Below, in pieces: positions 35,139 to 44,110 of a stretch of DNA of 64,000 nt. The notes beneath the pieces are model-generated. The model had not been told where the DNA came from and made no database searches. It saw only the letters and a program-made list of their open reading frames with translations. Each line of letters opens with the position of its first letter. Within the stretch, counting starts at the first letter, position 1. Source of the DNA: Alphaproteobacteria bacterium (lineage in GTDB: Bacteria > Pseudomonadota > Alphaproteobacteria > Micavibrionales > Micavibrionaceae); contig NVTV01000001.1 of NCBI GenBank assembly GCA_002401695.1, positions 420,501 through 484,500 of the forward strand, in the 5' to 3' direction. The position numbers and the translations under genes were made by a program.

Positions 35139-35810
35139 ATGACTGATAAACTCATACTCGCAGTGCCAAAAGGTCGTATTTTAGAAGAGCTAATGCCTCT
35201 TTTAAGTGCGTGTAATATTATTCCCGAAGATGATTTTACCAATGACAAAAGCCGAAAATTACAATTCACCACCAATCATAAGGGCTTGGATATTATCCGC
35301 GTGCGCGCCTTTGATGTTGCGACCTTTGTTGCCTATGGCGGCGCACATATCGGCGTTGTCGGCAGTGATGCGATTGAAGAATTTAACTATTCCGAGATTT
35401 ACGCACCCCTTGATTTAGGAATTGGCGCATGCCGCCTATCCGTTGCCATGCCTACCGAAGACGCCGCAACAGACGACCCCACAAAGTGGAGCCACATCCG
35501 CGTTGCCACAAAATATCCATCTCTAACGGCGCGTCACTTTGCAAAGCGCGGTGTTCAAACCGAGTGTATCAAGCTAAATGGTGCGATGGAAATTGCCCCT
35601 GCCCTTGGTTTGGCCAAGCGTATTGTTGACCTTGTTTCAACGGGCAACACTCTAAAAGCCAATAATATGGTTGAAATAGAAAAGATACTAGACGTATCGT
35701 CTCGCCTTATAGTCAACCGCAGTATTCAAAAAACGCGTGTTGAAGAGATAACAAAATGGATTGAGGCCTTTAGGGACGCCATCAAAAACAGGCCGCCTTC
35801 CAATGGATGA
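35139..35810 (+). CDS. hisG: ATP phosphoribosyltransferase (short form)
   Basis: A 223-residue catalytic subunit of the first step of histidine synthesis (ATP + PRPP). Signatures: [53 protein letters not shown]. It is the short HisG_S type, which lacks the C-terminal regulatory domain and normally needs the HisZ regulatory subunit; no hisZ is in this window. It overlaps the UPF0262 gene by 8 nt (ATGGATGA). Confidence 0.94.
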   Translation: MTDKLILAVPKGRILEELMPLLSACNIIPEDDFTNDKSRKLQFTTNHKGLDIIRVRAFDVATFVAYGGAHIGVVGSDAIEEFNYSEIYAPLDLGIGACRLSVAMPTEDAATDDPTKWSHIRVATKYPSLTARHFAKRGVQTECIKLNGAMEIAPALGLAKRIVDLVSTGNTLKANNMVEIEKILDVSSRLIVNRSIQKTRVEEITKWIEAFRDAIKNRPPSNG

Positions 35811-36297
35811 GAATGATAAAAGCCGAATACACTCCATCCGCCTGACCAAAAAAGACGCCCCCACCGTTGCCCACCTGATTCAAAGAGATTGCGACATTGC
35901 CCTAAGGGATTTAAAGGAAGACAGCTATTTTCAACCCGCAGATGATAATAATGGCCCCTATGCGTTAGAGCTTTATATCGAAGAAAACAGGCTTATTTTT
36001 CACACCCAAAATAACGTGCAAGAAGACCTGCCCTATCTGGTCTTATCGCTCACCCCCTACCGCCGTTTAATAAAAGATTATTTCATGATTGTAAGCAGTT
36101 ACGATGACGCCTTAAGAGACGGAAAACCCTCACGCATAGAAGCCATAGATATGGGGCGGCGCGGCTTACATAATGAAGGGGCAGAATTATTGATGGAACG
36201 CCTATCCGGAAAAATAGAACTTAATTTCGACACCGCCCGCCGATTATTCACCCTGATTTGCATCCTCCACACCGGAAAAACCCATATACTACGGTAA
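35803..36297 (+). CDS. UPF0262 family protein
   Basis: A 164-residue member of UPF0262, an alphaproteobacterial family of unknown function usually found near his genes and infA. The diagnostic stretch is [20 protein letters not shown], followed by [20 protein letters not shown] and [15 protein letters not shown]. The start ATG at 35803 overlaps the hisG stop by 8 nt, so translation is coupled. This gene supports the alphaproteobacterial assignment of the window. Confidence 0.9.
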   Translation: MDENDKSRIHSIRLTKKDAPTVAHLIQRDCDIALRDLKEDSYFQPADDNNGPYALELYIEENRLIFHTQNNVQEDLPYLVLSLTPYRRLIKDYFMIVSSYDDALRDGKPSRIEAIDMGRRGLHNEGAELLMERLSGKIELNFDTARRLFTLICILHTGKTHILR

Positions 36298-36379
36298 TAC
36301 AGGCAAGAATTGACGCCACGCAATAAACAGTATAGAACCACCGTAGTTTACTTACTTATTAGAAAAGATTTAAAAGCCC

Positions 36380-36598
36380 ATGGCAAAAGAAGAATTACTA
36401 GAATTTAAAGGCGTTGTAACCGATGTCCTCCCCAATGCGATGTTCCGCGTTACATTGGAAAATGAACATGTTATTTTGGCACATACGGCCGGAAAAATGC
36501 GTAAAAATCGTATCCGCGTCCTTCAAGGTGATTCTGTTATTGTTGAAATGACCCCTTACGATTTATCCAAAGGTCGCATTATTTTCCGCGAGAAATAA
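36380..36598 (+). CDS. infA: Translation initiation factor IF-1
   Basis: A 72-residue S1-like OB-fold protein that binds the 30S A site during initiation. The sequence [20 protein letters not shown], followed by a classical [14 protein letters not shown] segment, leaves no doubt. It forms the infA-maf-rng cluster that is conserved in alphaproteobacteria. Confidence 0.97.
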   Translation: MAKEELLEFKGVVTDVLPNAMFRVTLENEHVILAHTAGKMRKNRIRVLQGDSVIVEMTPYDLSKGRIIFREK

Positions 36599-36640
36599 TC
36601 AATTCGCACCGACAAGACAAACCGAAGAAGGCCATTTACC

Positions 36641-37243
36641 ATGACGGCCAAAGACAGCGTACAAGCAAAAGACCTTATCCTCGCCTCTGCGTCACCGCGA
36701 CGCGTGGACTTGCTGCAACAAATTGGTATAGTCCCTGCACAAATCATCCCCGCCGACATTGATGAAACCCCGATAGAGGGTGAACACCCCCGCGATTTAG
36801 CCCAGCGTCTCGCCCTTGGAAAAGCGCAAGCCATCGCCAAGGATAACCCAAACACATTCATTCTAGCCGCCGATACGGTTGTTGCCTGCGGGCGACGCAT
36901 ACTGCCCAAAGCCGAAACAACAGATCAAGCACGTGATTGCCTAAACCTCATCTCAGGGCGTAGACATCATGTCTATGGCGGCATTTGTATTATCACCGAT
37001 AGCGGAAAAGAAATAACCAAACTCTGCGATACCATCGTCAAATTCAAACCCCTGACCAATCATGACATAGACACCTATATCAACACAGGTGAATGGGAGG
37101 GTAAAGCCGGCGGCTACGCGATACAAGGGTTTGCCGCCTCCTACATCTCATTCATGCAAGGATCATATTCTAACGTGGTGGGATTATCACTTTATGATAC
37201 AATGCAAACCCTGCGCGGAAATGAGTTTTTCCGAAGCACATAA
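36641..37243 (+). CDS. maf: Maf-family nucleoside triphosphate pyrophosphatase
   Basis: A 200-residue Maf/HAM1-fold enzyme that hydrolyses non-canonical or excess NTPs to NMPs. N-terminal signature LILASASPRRVDLLQQIG and central ILAADTVVACGRRILPK with GRRHHVYGGICI are characteristic. KAGGYAIQGFAASYISFMQG marks the C-terminal part. It lies 42 bp after infA and is followed by the rng gene, as usual in this group. Substrate subclass (dTTP/UTP or m7GTP type) cannot be decided by eye. Confidence 0.92.
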   Translation: MTAKDSVQAKDLILASASPRRVDLLQQIGIVPAQIIPADIDETPIEGEHPRDLAQRLALGKAQAIAKDNPNTFILAADTVVACGRRILPKAETTDQARDCLNLISGRRHHVYGGICIITDSGKEITKLCDTIVKFKPLTNHDIDTYINTGEWEGKAGGYAIQGFAASYISFMQGSYSNVVGLSLYDTMQTLRGNEFFRST

Positions 37244-37330
37244 TATTTTAACACCTAAGTTTAGTCATTCATATCTTTATACGGGCAAGAAACGAGTGAC
37301 ACCGCGTATATTAAATACGCTAGGAACCGA

Positions 37331-38590
37331 GTGACGCTGTCCCGAATAAATAGATGGATGACTATGGATATATTGATTGAAGAACTGGAAAACAGCATTT
37401 GGACAATCGCCCTTGATAATGGTCGCCTTGAGGGCATCGAAATTGATTCTCCGCATGAAGAGGTGCGGTGGGGGTCGATCTATTGGGCAAAAGTCACGCG
37501 CATAGATGCCAGCCTCGACGCCGCATTCCTTGATTTGGATGGCGATAATTCAGGCATACTCTATAATCGTGATGTCCGTTACAAAGATAAAGATGGCAAA
37601 ATTTGCAAGGGCGGCGACAAAGCCATCGGCAAAGTTTTAAAATCAGGTGACATGATCGCCGCTCAGGCAAAAAGCGCCTACACACCTGCCGCTGACGGCG
37701 ATATCTGGCTGGATAAAGAAGATAAAACAACCCAGATGAGCATGGATATCACCATCCCTGGACGCTATTTGATCTATTGCGCCCTTGGCCGGAAAAACAG
37801 AATTTCCAGTCGTATTCGTGATAAAAAATTGCGCAAACAACTGGAATCCATGCTTGATACACTGGAAGACATGAACGGCTTTATCCTGCGCAATGCCGCC
37901 GCAGATTTGCAAACCGAAATTCTGGAACGCGAAGCCCATGTACTCAAAGAAATGTGGCTACAAATCAGCACTTATTTCGAAGGCAAAGCGCCCTGCCTCA
38001 TCGCCCTTGGCCCCGATTCGATACAACGCACCCTCAGCGATCAAGCCATTAACCCCATCGAACGCATAGAAGTCGTCACAATGGAACACTTCGCACAGGC
38101 AGAGGAATGGTGTTCCATCTTTGCGCCGGATCTTATGACGAAAATAACCCCCATTGAACTTGATGATGCCACGCAAGATTTGGCATTGCTGGAACATCGC
38201 GATGTTTTAGGGCAAATTGAGTCCCTGCTCCACGATTATACGTTTTTGCAAAAAGGCGGAAATATCATCCTTCAAGAAACCGCCGCGCTGACCGCCATTG
38301 ATATCAATAAAGGCAGTGATGCACGCTCTCACCTTGCTTTGAACATTGATGCCGCCCGCGAGATTGGCAGGCAAATACGCCTGCGCAATACCGGGGGGAT
38401 AATCGTGGTCGATTTCCTGAAAATGAATAAAACCGACGAGAAAAAACTCCTTAAGGAACTGGACAATGTCATCAATCAAGATCCCTGCACCGTGCAGATA
38501 CATGGTTTTACAAAACTCGGCCTTATGGAACTCACCCGAAAACGCCGCACCCCATCGCTTCACGACCGTTTTGACGGGCTGACCTTCTGA
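37331..38590 (+). CDS. rng: Ribonuclease E/G family protein
   Basis: A 419-residue RNase G-like endoribonuclease for rRNA maturation and mRNA decay. An S1-like domain is at the N-terminus (WAKVTRIDASLDAAFLDLD). The catalytic region has ALTAIDINKGSDA and RLRNTGGIIVVDFLKM with the metal-binding Asp pair. The protein stops soon after TRKRR, so the CPxC Zn-link motif and C-terminal small domain of E. coli RNase G are missing; short forms of this type are known next to maf. The start GTG at 37331 has AGGA upstream; ATGs at 37358 and 37364 are alternatives. No yacG follows. Confidence 0.88.
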   Translation: MTLSRINRWMTMDILIEELENSIWTIALDNGRLEGIEIDSPHEEVRWGSIYWAKVTRIDASLDAAFLDLDGDNSGILYNRDVRYKDKDGKICKGGDKAIGKVLKSGDMIAAQAKSAYTPAADGDIWLDKEDKTTQMSMDITIPGRYLIYCALGRKNRISSRIRDKKLRKQLESMLDTLEDMNGFILRNAAADLQTEILEREAHVLKEMWLQISTYFEGKAPCLIALGPDSIQRTLSDQAINPIERIEVVTMEHFAQAEEWCSIFAPDLMTKITPIELDDATQDLALLEHRDVLGQIESLLHDYTFLQKGGNIILQETAALTAIDINKGSDARSHLALNIDAAREIGRQIRLRNTGGIIVVDFLKMNKTDEKKLLKELDNVINQDPCTVQIHGFTKLGLMELTRKRRTPSLHDRFDGLTF

Positions 38591-38668
38591 TGTAATAAAT
38601 TTGCATCGTTTGAATGCAATATGCTAGAATACCCCATAATAAAAATATAATTACATGGGTGCTACGGG

Positions 38669-38932
38669 ATGAAAAATCCAAAACAAACATTATTAAATGG
38701 AATCGCCAGCACAGCCGTTGTGTTTATGAGCGCGTGCAGCACTCTTCCGGAACTGAAAAATACTGAAACCCCAAAGCCGGAAACAGAAGTTTGCATACAA
38801 GAAGCAAACGAAGAATGCACACCTACGGATCGTATAATACATTTACGAGAGAGCATCCTAAAAGGGGAGAAAATAAAAAATATTGAAGGTACAGAAAACG
38901 TGAACACTGCCTCAATCATAGAGCCTGAGTAG
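38669..38932 (+). CDS. Small putative lipoprotein
   Basis: An 87-residue protein with a signal peptide ending in a lipobox-like FMSAC (Cys at about residue 23). The mature part is short, polar and acidic with two more cysteines. It lies 8 bp before the 631-residue HExxH protein and is likely in one operon with it. No family is recognised. Confidence 0.55.
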   Translation: MKNPKQTLLNGIASTAVVFMSACSTLPELKNTETPKPETEVCIQEANEECTPTDRIIHLRESILKGEKIKNIEGTENVNTASIIEPE

Positions 38933-38940
38933 AGTAAGAT

Positions 38941-40836
38941 ATGCCAAGCAGCCAACATATGCGCAGAATACGAGAAAGAGTTCTCGAACATGTTAGAGAA
39001 CATGGTCGTGAGCGCGCCTATATCGAGGGTGTTGAAGAAACAAGCAATAAAGATGACATCCTCTTTCTTGACCCTGATGAATTAACATCCGATGATCCGG
39101 AAAAGCTGTTAAAACAACTTCTCAAACAAGTTAAAGGGCAATTCCCTGAAGAACTCACAAGCGAACTCGAACTCGACGTCAAAGAAGTGATGATGGACGG
39201 GGAATCCGCAGAAGCATTTACATTATTCGCCAATGATATAAAAGACATGGGGCCTGCCGCTCTAACAGAAGCGGGAATCGCAATAATGCCTTCTTCTGAT
39301 TATGAAACAAAAGAATCTTTCCTGCGTTCCGCACTTGAAGATATTTATGATGAAGACACAGTAGATAACATCATAGAAAACTTGTCTGGTAACGATAAAG
39401 ACTGGAACCGCTTCCTTGGGAATCACGAAGGCACACATCTTGCAGAAAACAATGATTACGACACCCCCTTGGAAGAGTTAACCGAAGAAGAGCGCGCCGA
39501 CGTCGGGGCAGAGATGGCTGCAAGCAAGCGTGGCCAAGATGATATGTCTTTTTCATTCAGAGATTTAAGGCATTTAAGGGCTGATGTGGATATAAGCCAC
39601 GCAACGGGCATAACCCTAATATCAGGTGATCCTGTATCCCAACTTCACGTTGATGCGGCTGCAAGTTACAAAGAAACAATGAATAAGGTCGTTGACGCGA
39701 CTTTTGACTGGGAACAATACGAAGGAAAAGCAACAACCCCCGCACAACTGTTTGAAGAAAATCCCGAAGCTTATTTTGATGCTCTTGATAACGTTATCGA
39801 CGAAGAAATATCGCGAATAAATAATGCTCTCGCAGAATACGATCAACCTCTCACTTTTGAGGAAACAAAAGAAATTGTTACGGCTCAAATTGAAGTTGAT
39901 TATATCAAAAATTTTGAAGGGGCCTACCAGCGCCGCATATTAGGACAAGATGTACCGGAACACGAACCGACACAATTCATTTCCCAAGAAGCAGAAAATG
40001 CATTTTACAGCGAGTTTGCGGAAAAAAACAAAGAACCTGACCCAACACCTGCGGAAACAGCACATGAACAGCATATAGAAATACTTGAAGAAAAAAGTAA
40101 CATTCCCAAACAAGCTTTCGAAAATTTTAACTGGGAATCCTATGAGGGTAAAGCAACGACAACAGGTGAACTTCTGTTCGAAGATGTTGATCTGTATTAT
40201 CAGGTTCAAACCGACTATTTGAAAGAGATGCAAGACAAGGCACAAGCCCAATATGACGCAGATCCTTCCTATGAAAACACACAACAGCTTATAGAAACGC
40301 AAGAGATTATCAATAACCGCTACGAAAGCATGGATGAGTATCGCAAAGACATTCTGGGGGAAAATATTGCACGGCGCGAGCCGCTAGAACTTATCTCTGA
40401 AGAAGATCAAGATGCCTATTATGAAGAACGTGCCAGACTTACTGCCGAAAAAGAGGCTGAGAATACCTTAAAAGCAGAACAACCGGAAACCGAAACACCG
40501 GAAGTGCAGAATACGGATAATGACTCAACAACAGAAGATGTAACACCCAACAAAGCCCCCATCGTTGCAGAACCCGAAAAAGGCTACGAGGCAGGAATTA
40601 ACAAATCGGCCTACACAACTGAAGTTTCCGGTTTAACATCAGGGACACCTTCCGTTGATTTTGAGACAGGCGTCACAGTAAACGACGCGCCAATAACCAA
40701 CATCTTTGCAGAGACCGCAAACCCTGCTCCAAATGATATTATCCTTGTCGATGCACGTGTAACGCCACCGGAAGAGCAATTCGCACTGCCCCCTCAAGAC
40801 GTGCAAAATAATGCAAACGTCTCACTCGCACTATAA
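38941..40836 (+). CDS. Large acidic protein with HExxH motif and duplicated module
   Basis: A 631-residue very acidic protein without signal peptide. Residues 162-166 read HEGTH inside GNHEGTHLAEN, a HExxH zinc-metallopeptidase motif, with Glu191 downstream as a possible third ligand. Two related modules follow at about 255-361 and 396-500. Each starts with F-(D/N)-W-E-x-Y-E-G-K-A-T-T and contains an I-L-G-(Q/E) and a (F/L)-I-S-(Q/E)-E motif about 80-90 residues later. The C-terminal 120 residues are low-complexity, Thr/Glu/Pro-rich. A small lipoprotein gene precedes it. I do not recognise the family. A protease activity or an effector role is only a hypothesis. Confidence 0.65.
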   Translation: MPSSQHMRRIRERVLEHVREHGRERAYIEGVEETSNKDDILFLDPDELTSDDPEKLLKQLLKQVKGQFPEELTSELELDVKEVMMDGESAEAFTLFANDIKDMGPAALTEAGIAIMPSSDYETKESFLRSALEDIYDEDTVDNIIENLSGNDKDWNRFLGNHEGTHLAENNDYDTPLEELTEEERADVGAEMAASKRGQDDMSFSFRDLRHLRADVDISHATGITLISGDPVSQLHVDAAASYKETMNKVVDATFDWEQYEGKATTPAQLFEENPEAYFDALDNVIDEEISRINNALAEYDQPLTFEETKEIVTAQIEVDYIKNFEGAYQRRILGQDVPEHEPTQFISQEAENAFYSEFAEKNKEPDPTPAETAHEQHIEILEEKSNIPKQAFENFNWESYEGKATTTGELLFEDVDLYYQVQTDYLKEMQDKAQAQYDADPSYENTQQLIETQEIINNRYESMDEYRKDILGENIARREPLELISEEDQDAYYEERARLTAEKEAENTLKAEQPETETPEVQNTDNDSTTEDVTPNKAPIVAEPEKGYEAGINKSAYTTEVSGLTSGTPSVDFETGVTVNDAPITNIFAETANPAPNDIILVDARVTPPEEQFALPPQDVQNNANVSLAL

Positions 40837-40872
40837 ATTCAGAAAAATATTTCCAACGGTGCCAACTAAGTC

Positions 40873-40901
40873 TGGACATCCCCACTCAATTATCTTATAA
40901 G
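40873..40901 (+). promoter_or_regulatory. Putative sigma-70 promoter of tRNA-Phe
   Basis: TGGACA (40873-40878), 17-bp spacer, TATAAG (40896-40901). The expected start is about 40908, some 23 bp before the tRNA 5' end, which is a normal leader length. Confidence 0.45.
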
Positions 40902-40930
40902 CCGTATACCTCGTGATTAAATTCACCCGT

Positions 40931-41005
40931 GCCCGGGTAGCTCAGGGGTAGAGCAAGGGATTGAAAATCCCTGTGTCGGTGGTTCGATTCTGCCCCCGGG
41001 CACCA
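40931..41005 (+). tRNA. tRNA-Phe (anticodon GAA)
   Basis: A 75-nt tRNA with acceptor stem GCCCGGG/CCCGGGC, D arm GCTC/GAGC, anticodon stem AGGGA/TCCCT with loop TTGAAAA, T stem GGTGG/CTGCC containing G-U pairs, and encoded CCA. A T-rich run follows and probably helps termination. Confidence 0.95.
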
Positions 41006-41131
41006 TTTTTTTCTTAAAAATGGCTACCTTCTCATAAAAATAATGTTCGAATAAAATTCGGGCGGGCATCATTTATTCCAATATTTAGACATCTAAAAAT
41101 GGTTAGGAATACTCAATAGAGTCCGCCCCCA

Positions 41132-43237
41132 TCAACACGGTTTTTGAATCCAGAAGTGATACATTTTCCTGAACGTATCAGGGTTTACCTGTTCAAACAC
41201 ATCCCAATTTTCAAGATTAAGCCCACGGGGGTCATCGGGGAACATTTTGGTATACTCCGCCAGACAATTATCCTCAGCAAGGTTAAAGCCCAGAAATTCA
41301 GAATCAAAACCCGCTATAATTTCTTTGATCTCCAATACGCTAAAACGTTGTTCATGCACATGAAAAATCAAATCACGACACGCAGACATCGTATAGAAAT
41401 CCGCCCATTGTGTTACCGATTTAGCAGGATGATGATCAGGCAACGCCACCATCGCCTGCCGACACGCCCGAATACCATCAGGATCAGACATATAATCATG
41501 CAGATCAATAAAGTCCCGTGCGGCAACAACCGATTTGCGGGCAATATCACTGTAAAGCGCAATAACCATAAAGCTCCCCGGCTTCAAAACATTGTCCAGC
41601 GCCCGCCATCCCGCAATAGGGTCTTCCATATGATGCAACACGCCGCCACATTGAATAAAGTCAAATTGCTCGCCCAGCTCTTCAATCTTTAGAAGATCGG
41701 CAATCCCGTATTCGATATTTGTAATATTCATCTCCTGCGTTTTACGTTGCGCATAGGCAATGCTGGAGGCACTCAAATCAATGGCGAGAAGGTCATAGCC
41801 CTGATCGCTCAGCGCGGTTACAATCGGCTGCTTTCCCGTGCCGCACCCCGCAATAAGCGTTCGGGGACTTTCACTGTTGATGTGAGAGAAGCAATCACCC
41901 CCTAGATGTGGAAACATAAAGTGAACAAGTGCTTCAAAAGACTGTTCCTTCGCCCTCTCCACTGAAATCCAGCGCGGATAAGGGTTTTCCTCATATTGCT
42001 CTTTCACCATTTTTGAAATGCCGTCATCAATAGACGTCAGCGTTTTAATCTCTTGCTTTAGTGCAAGTTCACACAACGGCTCCGCCAGTTGCATCGTAAC
42101 CATCGCCGAAATAATTTGAATCTCCGCCAACTTATTAAGCAGGTCTTGCGCACGCGGTAACATATGCAGCGGGCGATAACAGGCATAAATTGTGATGTCA
42201 TAAAGGGTGAGGTTTTCGCCCTTTATGACGCGCTGCTCTAAACGAGAGATAAGGTCGCGCTCTTCTTGCGTCTCCGTCCAGATATATTCATTGATAAAGC
42301 ACTGGCAAGCCAACGCATTGATAAAGACAAGCGCATTATTCCACAATGTCGCGCCTGAATTATCTTGCTCCAGATGTTTGAGGCAATGCACGCGCAGTGC
42401 GGTTAAGCGTAATTCATATATATGCTCTAAAATCTGCTGTCCGGACAAAAGAGCAAGAAGATTAGACGCATTCAGCCCCTCCCAATTCAGAGGAACATCC
42501 TGCGCGATTTTGCTATAATCCACGGCGTTATACAAATCCGCAGGCGCGGTCAAACCCTCGATAAGCGCAGGATGTAGAACAAATTTCCCTGCCATGCCGA
42601 CAAGGTGCTTCTTATTGACGCCCGAAGCCTCAAAGCAATTTACAAGCTCTTTTGAAAGCTGCGCATCATATTCAAAATCCTGTGATTCATTAAACAAAGC
42701 AGCATAAAGCGCGAGCGTTTTTTGATCATCCTCATGCGTCGCATAGGCAAAGCGCAAGGCGGTCAATGCCTCACGAAAACGTCCCGCGACTTGACGCGCA
42801 CAGGCAAGGCGGCACCAATAAGAATATGTGGCAGGCGATAATGTTGTTGCGATTTGGTAATGATCAATAGCGCGATCAAGCATGCCGACGGCCTCATAAA
42901 CACTGGCAAGATCATGGTGGCTTTGTATAAAATCAGGACGGATTTCTATCGCTTTTTTATAAGCCGCAATTGAATCTTCAAAACGCCCCATTTTATCGTA
43001 GCACGCCCCGATATTATGAAACCCCTCGGCGCTAAACTGCATCTCCAGAGATTTTTTAGCAATCATTATGGCATCATCATATTGCCCACAACGAAACAAA
43101 AACGCGGCATAATTCACCCATATATCATAGCTGCCTTGTCCATCAACCATCAGGTTTTTATAGTCTTTCAACGCGGTATCTTGATCGCCTTGCTGGAATA
43201 AGCCTTCGATGGTTTGTAACTGTTCGGGCGTTATCAT
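41132..43237 (-). CDS. TPR-repeat protein fused to SAM-dependent methyltransferase
   Basis: A 701-residue protein from the ATG at 43237; 15 extra upstream codons are unlikely. The N-terminal 190 residues contain several TPR repeats (for example AEGFHNIGACYDKMGRFED and ALASVY-like helices). A middle region of about 250 residues has no motif I know. The C-terminal domain is a class I methyltransferase: LIAGCGTGKQPIV (SAM motif I), LLAIDLSASSIAYAQRK, then FIQCGGVLHHMEDP. Proteins of this architecture are common in alphaproteobacteria but their substrates are unknown. Confidence 0.8.
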   Translation of the reverse strand: MITPEQLQTIEGLFQQGDQDTALKDYKNLMVDGQGSYDIWVNYAAFLFRCGQYDDAIMIAKKSLEMQFSAEGFHNIGACYDKMGRFEDSIAAYKKAIEIRPDFIQSHHDLASVYEAVGMLDRAIDHYQIATTLSPATYSYWCRLACARQVAGRFREALTALRFAYATHEDDQKTLALYAALFNESQDFEYDAQLSKELVNCFEASGVNKKHLVGMAGKFVLHPALIEGLTAPADLYNAVDYSKIAQDVPLNWEGLNASNLLALLSGQQILEHIYELRLTALRVHCLKHLEQDNSGATLWNNALVFINALACQCFINEYIWTETQEERDLISRLEQRVIKGENLTLYDITIYACYRPLHMLPRAQDLLNKLAEIQIISAMVTMQLAEPLCELALKQEIKTLTSIDDGISKMVKEQYEENPYPRWISVERAKEQSFEALVHFMFPHLGGDCFSHINSESPRTLIAGCGTGKQPIVTALSDQGYDLLAIDLSASSIAYAQRKTQEMNITNIEYGIADLLKIEELGEQFDFIQCGGVLHHMEDPIAGWRALDNVLKPGSFMVIALYSDIARKSVVAARDFIDLHDYMSDPDGIRACRQAMVALPDHHPAKSVTQWADFYTMSACRDLIFHVHEQRFSVLEIKEIIAGFDSEFLGFNLAEDNCLAEYTKMFPDDPRGLNLENWDVFEQVNPDTFRKMYHFWIQKPC

Positions 43238-43449
43238 AAATAAAATATCCTTTTTCTTATCAATGCAGCGTAGCAAAAACATTCATAAAAGAAAGAGGGA
43301 AAGAAACAAAAGAAGTCATTAAGCCCTTATTCTACTCCGCCGCCGTATATTGAAAAGATGAACATGCCCTCTCTAAAACATCTAACATCTTGAACAATAT
43401 ACTTTGAGACTATAATCTAACGCCATCAATAAATACGGAGGATAAATTG

Positions 43450-44067
43450 ATGACGTCAACAGATCGACGACTGGCTATCGCTGTAAGCATACTTCTACTG
43501 CTAAGTGGCATTGCCGGCAGCATGGATCATTGGAATACCCCTAACGGATTTATGATTCATCTTTGCATATTGTACCTTCCCTGTCTTGCCGTTTGGTTCG
43601 GTCGCCGGTTGGAAAACCCTATTCATGCGATTGGCTTACCTGCCATATTCGGAATTATACTAATCTTGCCGGGCCTTCTTTTCTTTATAAAGACTAGTTT
43701 CAGCGAAGCATTACTGGTTATTGCCCTTACCGTTTTACTTCCGGCTATTATTGCAGCAATCAGCCGTGCAATTAAAAAAACATCAGAATCACGCAGTGAT
43801 CCCTCAGATCCAAACGCGCTATATGGCTCCGCAAAAAAGATGCGTTTATTAAGTATTGTATTTTTTGTTATATTTCCTCAATTGGTACAACCTGCAATTT
43901 TGGACATAGCCTTAAAACTAGAAGCTCGGGGAAAAGAATTAGAGGACGGCGAACAGATAATAAAAACAGCAAAAACCGCGCGAATAATTTCAACAATTAC
44001 ATTAGGAATCATAGCACTCGGCGGCATATTATCCGCATTAATGGCAATGCTGGATGCATTCCTTTAA
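43450..44067 (+). CDS. Hypothetical membrane protein
   Basis: A 205-residue protein with about six hydrophobic segments (roughly 10-24, 32-49, 60-80, 83-105, 130-155 and 175-204). A clear GGAGG Shine-Dalgarno at 43438-43442 favours the ATG at 43450 over the TTG just upstream. No family is recognised. It faces the next gene at 44111 tail to tail. Confidence 0.6.
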   Translation: MTSTDRRLAIAVSILLLLSGIAGSMDHWNTPNGFMIHLCILYLPCLAVWFGRRLENPIHAIGLPAIFGIILILPGLLFFIKTSFSEALLVIALTVLLPAIIAAISRAIKKTSESRSDPSDPNALYGSAKKMRLLSIVFFVIFPQLVQPAILDIALKLEARGKELEDGEQIIKTAKTARIISTITLGIIALGGILSALMAMLDAFL

Positions 44068-44110
44068 TTTAATATATAGAAAACAATGAAGCATCAGAAA
44101 ATAGTTCTGC

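Noticed and set aside
41144-41692. A 182-codon plus-strand ORF opposite the methyltransferase domain
   Set aside because: The antisense strand has the SAM-binding motifs; this ORF is Arg/His-rich, typical of shadow frames.
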